This document shows, piece by piece, positions 5,781-6,424 of a DNA stretch of 6,424 bases. How positions within the stretch are numbered: the first letter of the stretch is position 1; every line of letters starts with the position of its first letter. Both the position numbers and the translations under genes were made by a program. The notes below the pieces were generated by a model. It was not told the DNA's origin, ran no database searches, and saw nothing but the letters and a program-made list of their open reading frames with translations. This DNA is from an uncultured Lacinutrix sp. (GTDB lineage Bacteria > Bacteroidota > Bacteroidia > Flavobacteriales > Flavobacteriaceae): NCBI GenBank assembly GCA_937916035.1, contig CALGIH010000229.1, positions 1-6,424 of the forward strand. The letters are read 5' to 3'.

Positions 5781-6424
5781 TTATCTGACACCATGCATCC
5801 GTTTTTTAATCACTGGCTGCATAACCATCGAGAATACACCTAAACCAGCTGCAATTATTGTCAGCATCCAGAAAAAGTAACTTATTCCGTTTTCATTAGC
5901 AATCTTATCAACGTTTTCACCAAAGATTCCTGCTAACTTCATACCTATTGCAACAGCTAGATAGTAAACTCCAAACATAAAGGCTATCATTCTTGCTGGA
6001 GATAACTTACTCACCAATGATAATGCCACTGGTGAAATACATAACTCACCAAGCGTATGGAATAAATATACTAGAACTAACCAAATCATACTTACTGACG
6101 CCGTTTTGGCTCCAGCTTCAATGCCTCCTGCTCCAAACGCTACGCAAGCCATTCCTAAAGCTAACAAGAACATGCCAATGGCATATTTCATATTGGCTGT
6201 TGGGTTATACTTGCTTTCCCACCATTTAGAAAACAATGGCGCAAATGCGATTATATATAATGAATTTAAAACACCGAACCATGATGCGGGAACTTCAGTT
6301 AAAGGTGTTAAACTTTTTTCAATTAATAAAAACTCCCTAAAGCCATCAGACAATTCTAAAAATCCTGCCTTATACCAGTCATTTGTTAGCATCCAGATTG
6401 TAATTATCCAAACAACAACAAAAC
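5781..6424 (-). CDS. POT/PTR-family peptide:proton symporter, C-terminal part (5' end outside window)
   Basis: Inner-membrane MFS transporter of the POT (PTR2) family, which imports di- and tripeptides with protons. Only the C-terminal portion, about 213 residues, is visible. The frame stays open through the window edge, reading a hydrophobic FVVVWIITIW before the first in-window Met at 6392, so that Met is internal. Counting from it, membrane segments lie at about 38-57, 69-89, 100-120, 135-157 and 171-195. The family signature GELCISPVALS occurs at 115-125, and its Glu (E116) matches the conserved TM10 glutamate that contacts the peptide N-terminus in studied POTs. VPASWFGVLNSLYII (34-48) and the AIGMKLAG segment also fit. 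The region expected to hold the TM7 FEQ motif reads WYKAG at 6-10, which is unusual if the alignment is right. A complete POT has 450-600 residues, so roughly half or more lies beyond 6424. Confidence 0.9.
   Translation of the reverse strand, partial: FVVVWIITIWMLTNDWYKAGFLELSDGFREFLLIEKSLTPLTEVPASWFGVLNSLYIIAFAPLFSKWWESKYNPTANMKYAIGMFLLALGMACVAFGAGGIEAGAKTASVSMIWLVLVYLFHTLGELCISPVALSLVSKLSPARMIAFMFGVYYLAVAIGMKLAGIFGENVDKIANENGISYFFWMLTIIAAGLGVFSMVMQPVIKKRMHGVR

Noticed and set aside
5993..6229. Plus-strand open frame of 78 codons
   Set aside because: It lies antisense to the most conserved part of the POT transporter, including the GELCISP signature, and shows no family resemblance.
6390..6392. 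ATG (minus strand) as the start of the POT gene
   Set aside because: The frame remains open upstream to the window edge with a membrane-helix sequence, and the product would lack more than half of the family's length. It is an internal Met of a gene cut by the window.
1..6424. Mobile element, phage, CRISPR, toxin-antitoxin or RNA genes
   Set aside because: No terminal repeats, transposase or integrase motifs, regularly spaced repeats, tRNA cloverleaf or rRNA-like stretches were seen. All gaps are under 210 bp and codon use looks uniform throughout.

Overview
This looks like a low-GC chromosomal segment from a marine-type member of the Flavobacteriaceae (Bacteroidota). The clues are the strong A/T bias, the lack of Shine-Dalgarno sequences, TAnnTTTG-like promoter elements just upstream of start codons, short Bacteroidota lipoprotein signals, and protein families typical of the group. 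These include a Spy-like LTxxQ protein with a basic tail, a glucosaminidase-LysM lipoprotein, a ComEC without a full nuclease domain, and a POT peptide transporter. The genus cannot be fixed from the sequence.

Layout. A plus-strand pair (20-1734) encodes a PLP-dependent D-cysteine desulfhydrase/ACC deaminase-family enzyme and, overlapping it by one base, a glucosaminidase-LysM lipoprotein. A minus-strand gene (1798-2280) encodes a small exported Spy-like protein and converges on this pair across a hairpin terminator. A 208-bp divergent intergenic region follows. Next come two plus-strand genes, an NlpC/P60 (C40) lipoprotein (2489-2989) and comEC (3093-5132). Two minus-strand genes close the window: a secreted thioredoxin-fold protein (5135-5680), whose stop codon lies 2 bp from that of comEC, and the 3' part of a POT-family transporter (5781 to beyond 6424).

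Functional picture. Most products act at the cell envelope. The two lipoproteins are predicted peptidoglycan hydrolases of complementary type, one cutting glycan strands and the other peptide stems. They share a short ITKKP linker and have basic residues after the lipid-anchored cysteine, which suggests that they face the periplasm. ComEC is the inner-membrane DNA-uptake channel. The thioredoxin-fold protein works on periplasmic thiols, and POT imports peptides. Sulfur amino-acid catabolism (gene 1) is the only clearly cytoplasmic role.

I see no phage, transposon, CRISPR, toxin, rRNA or tRNA signal, and nothing that amounts to a new defence or mobile system. The observations most worth a second look are a likely intrinsic terminator for the thioredoxin gene embedded in the coding 3' end of comEC, the degenerate C-terminal domain of ComEC, DCD-type rather than ACC-deaminase-type residues in gene 1, and a possibly altered TM7 motif in the POT protein.
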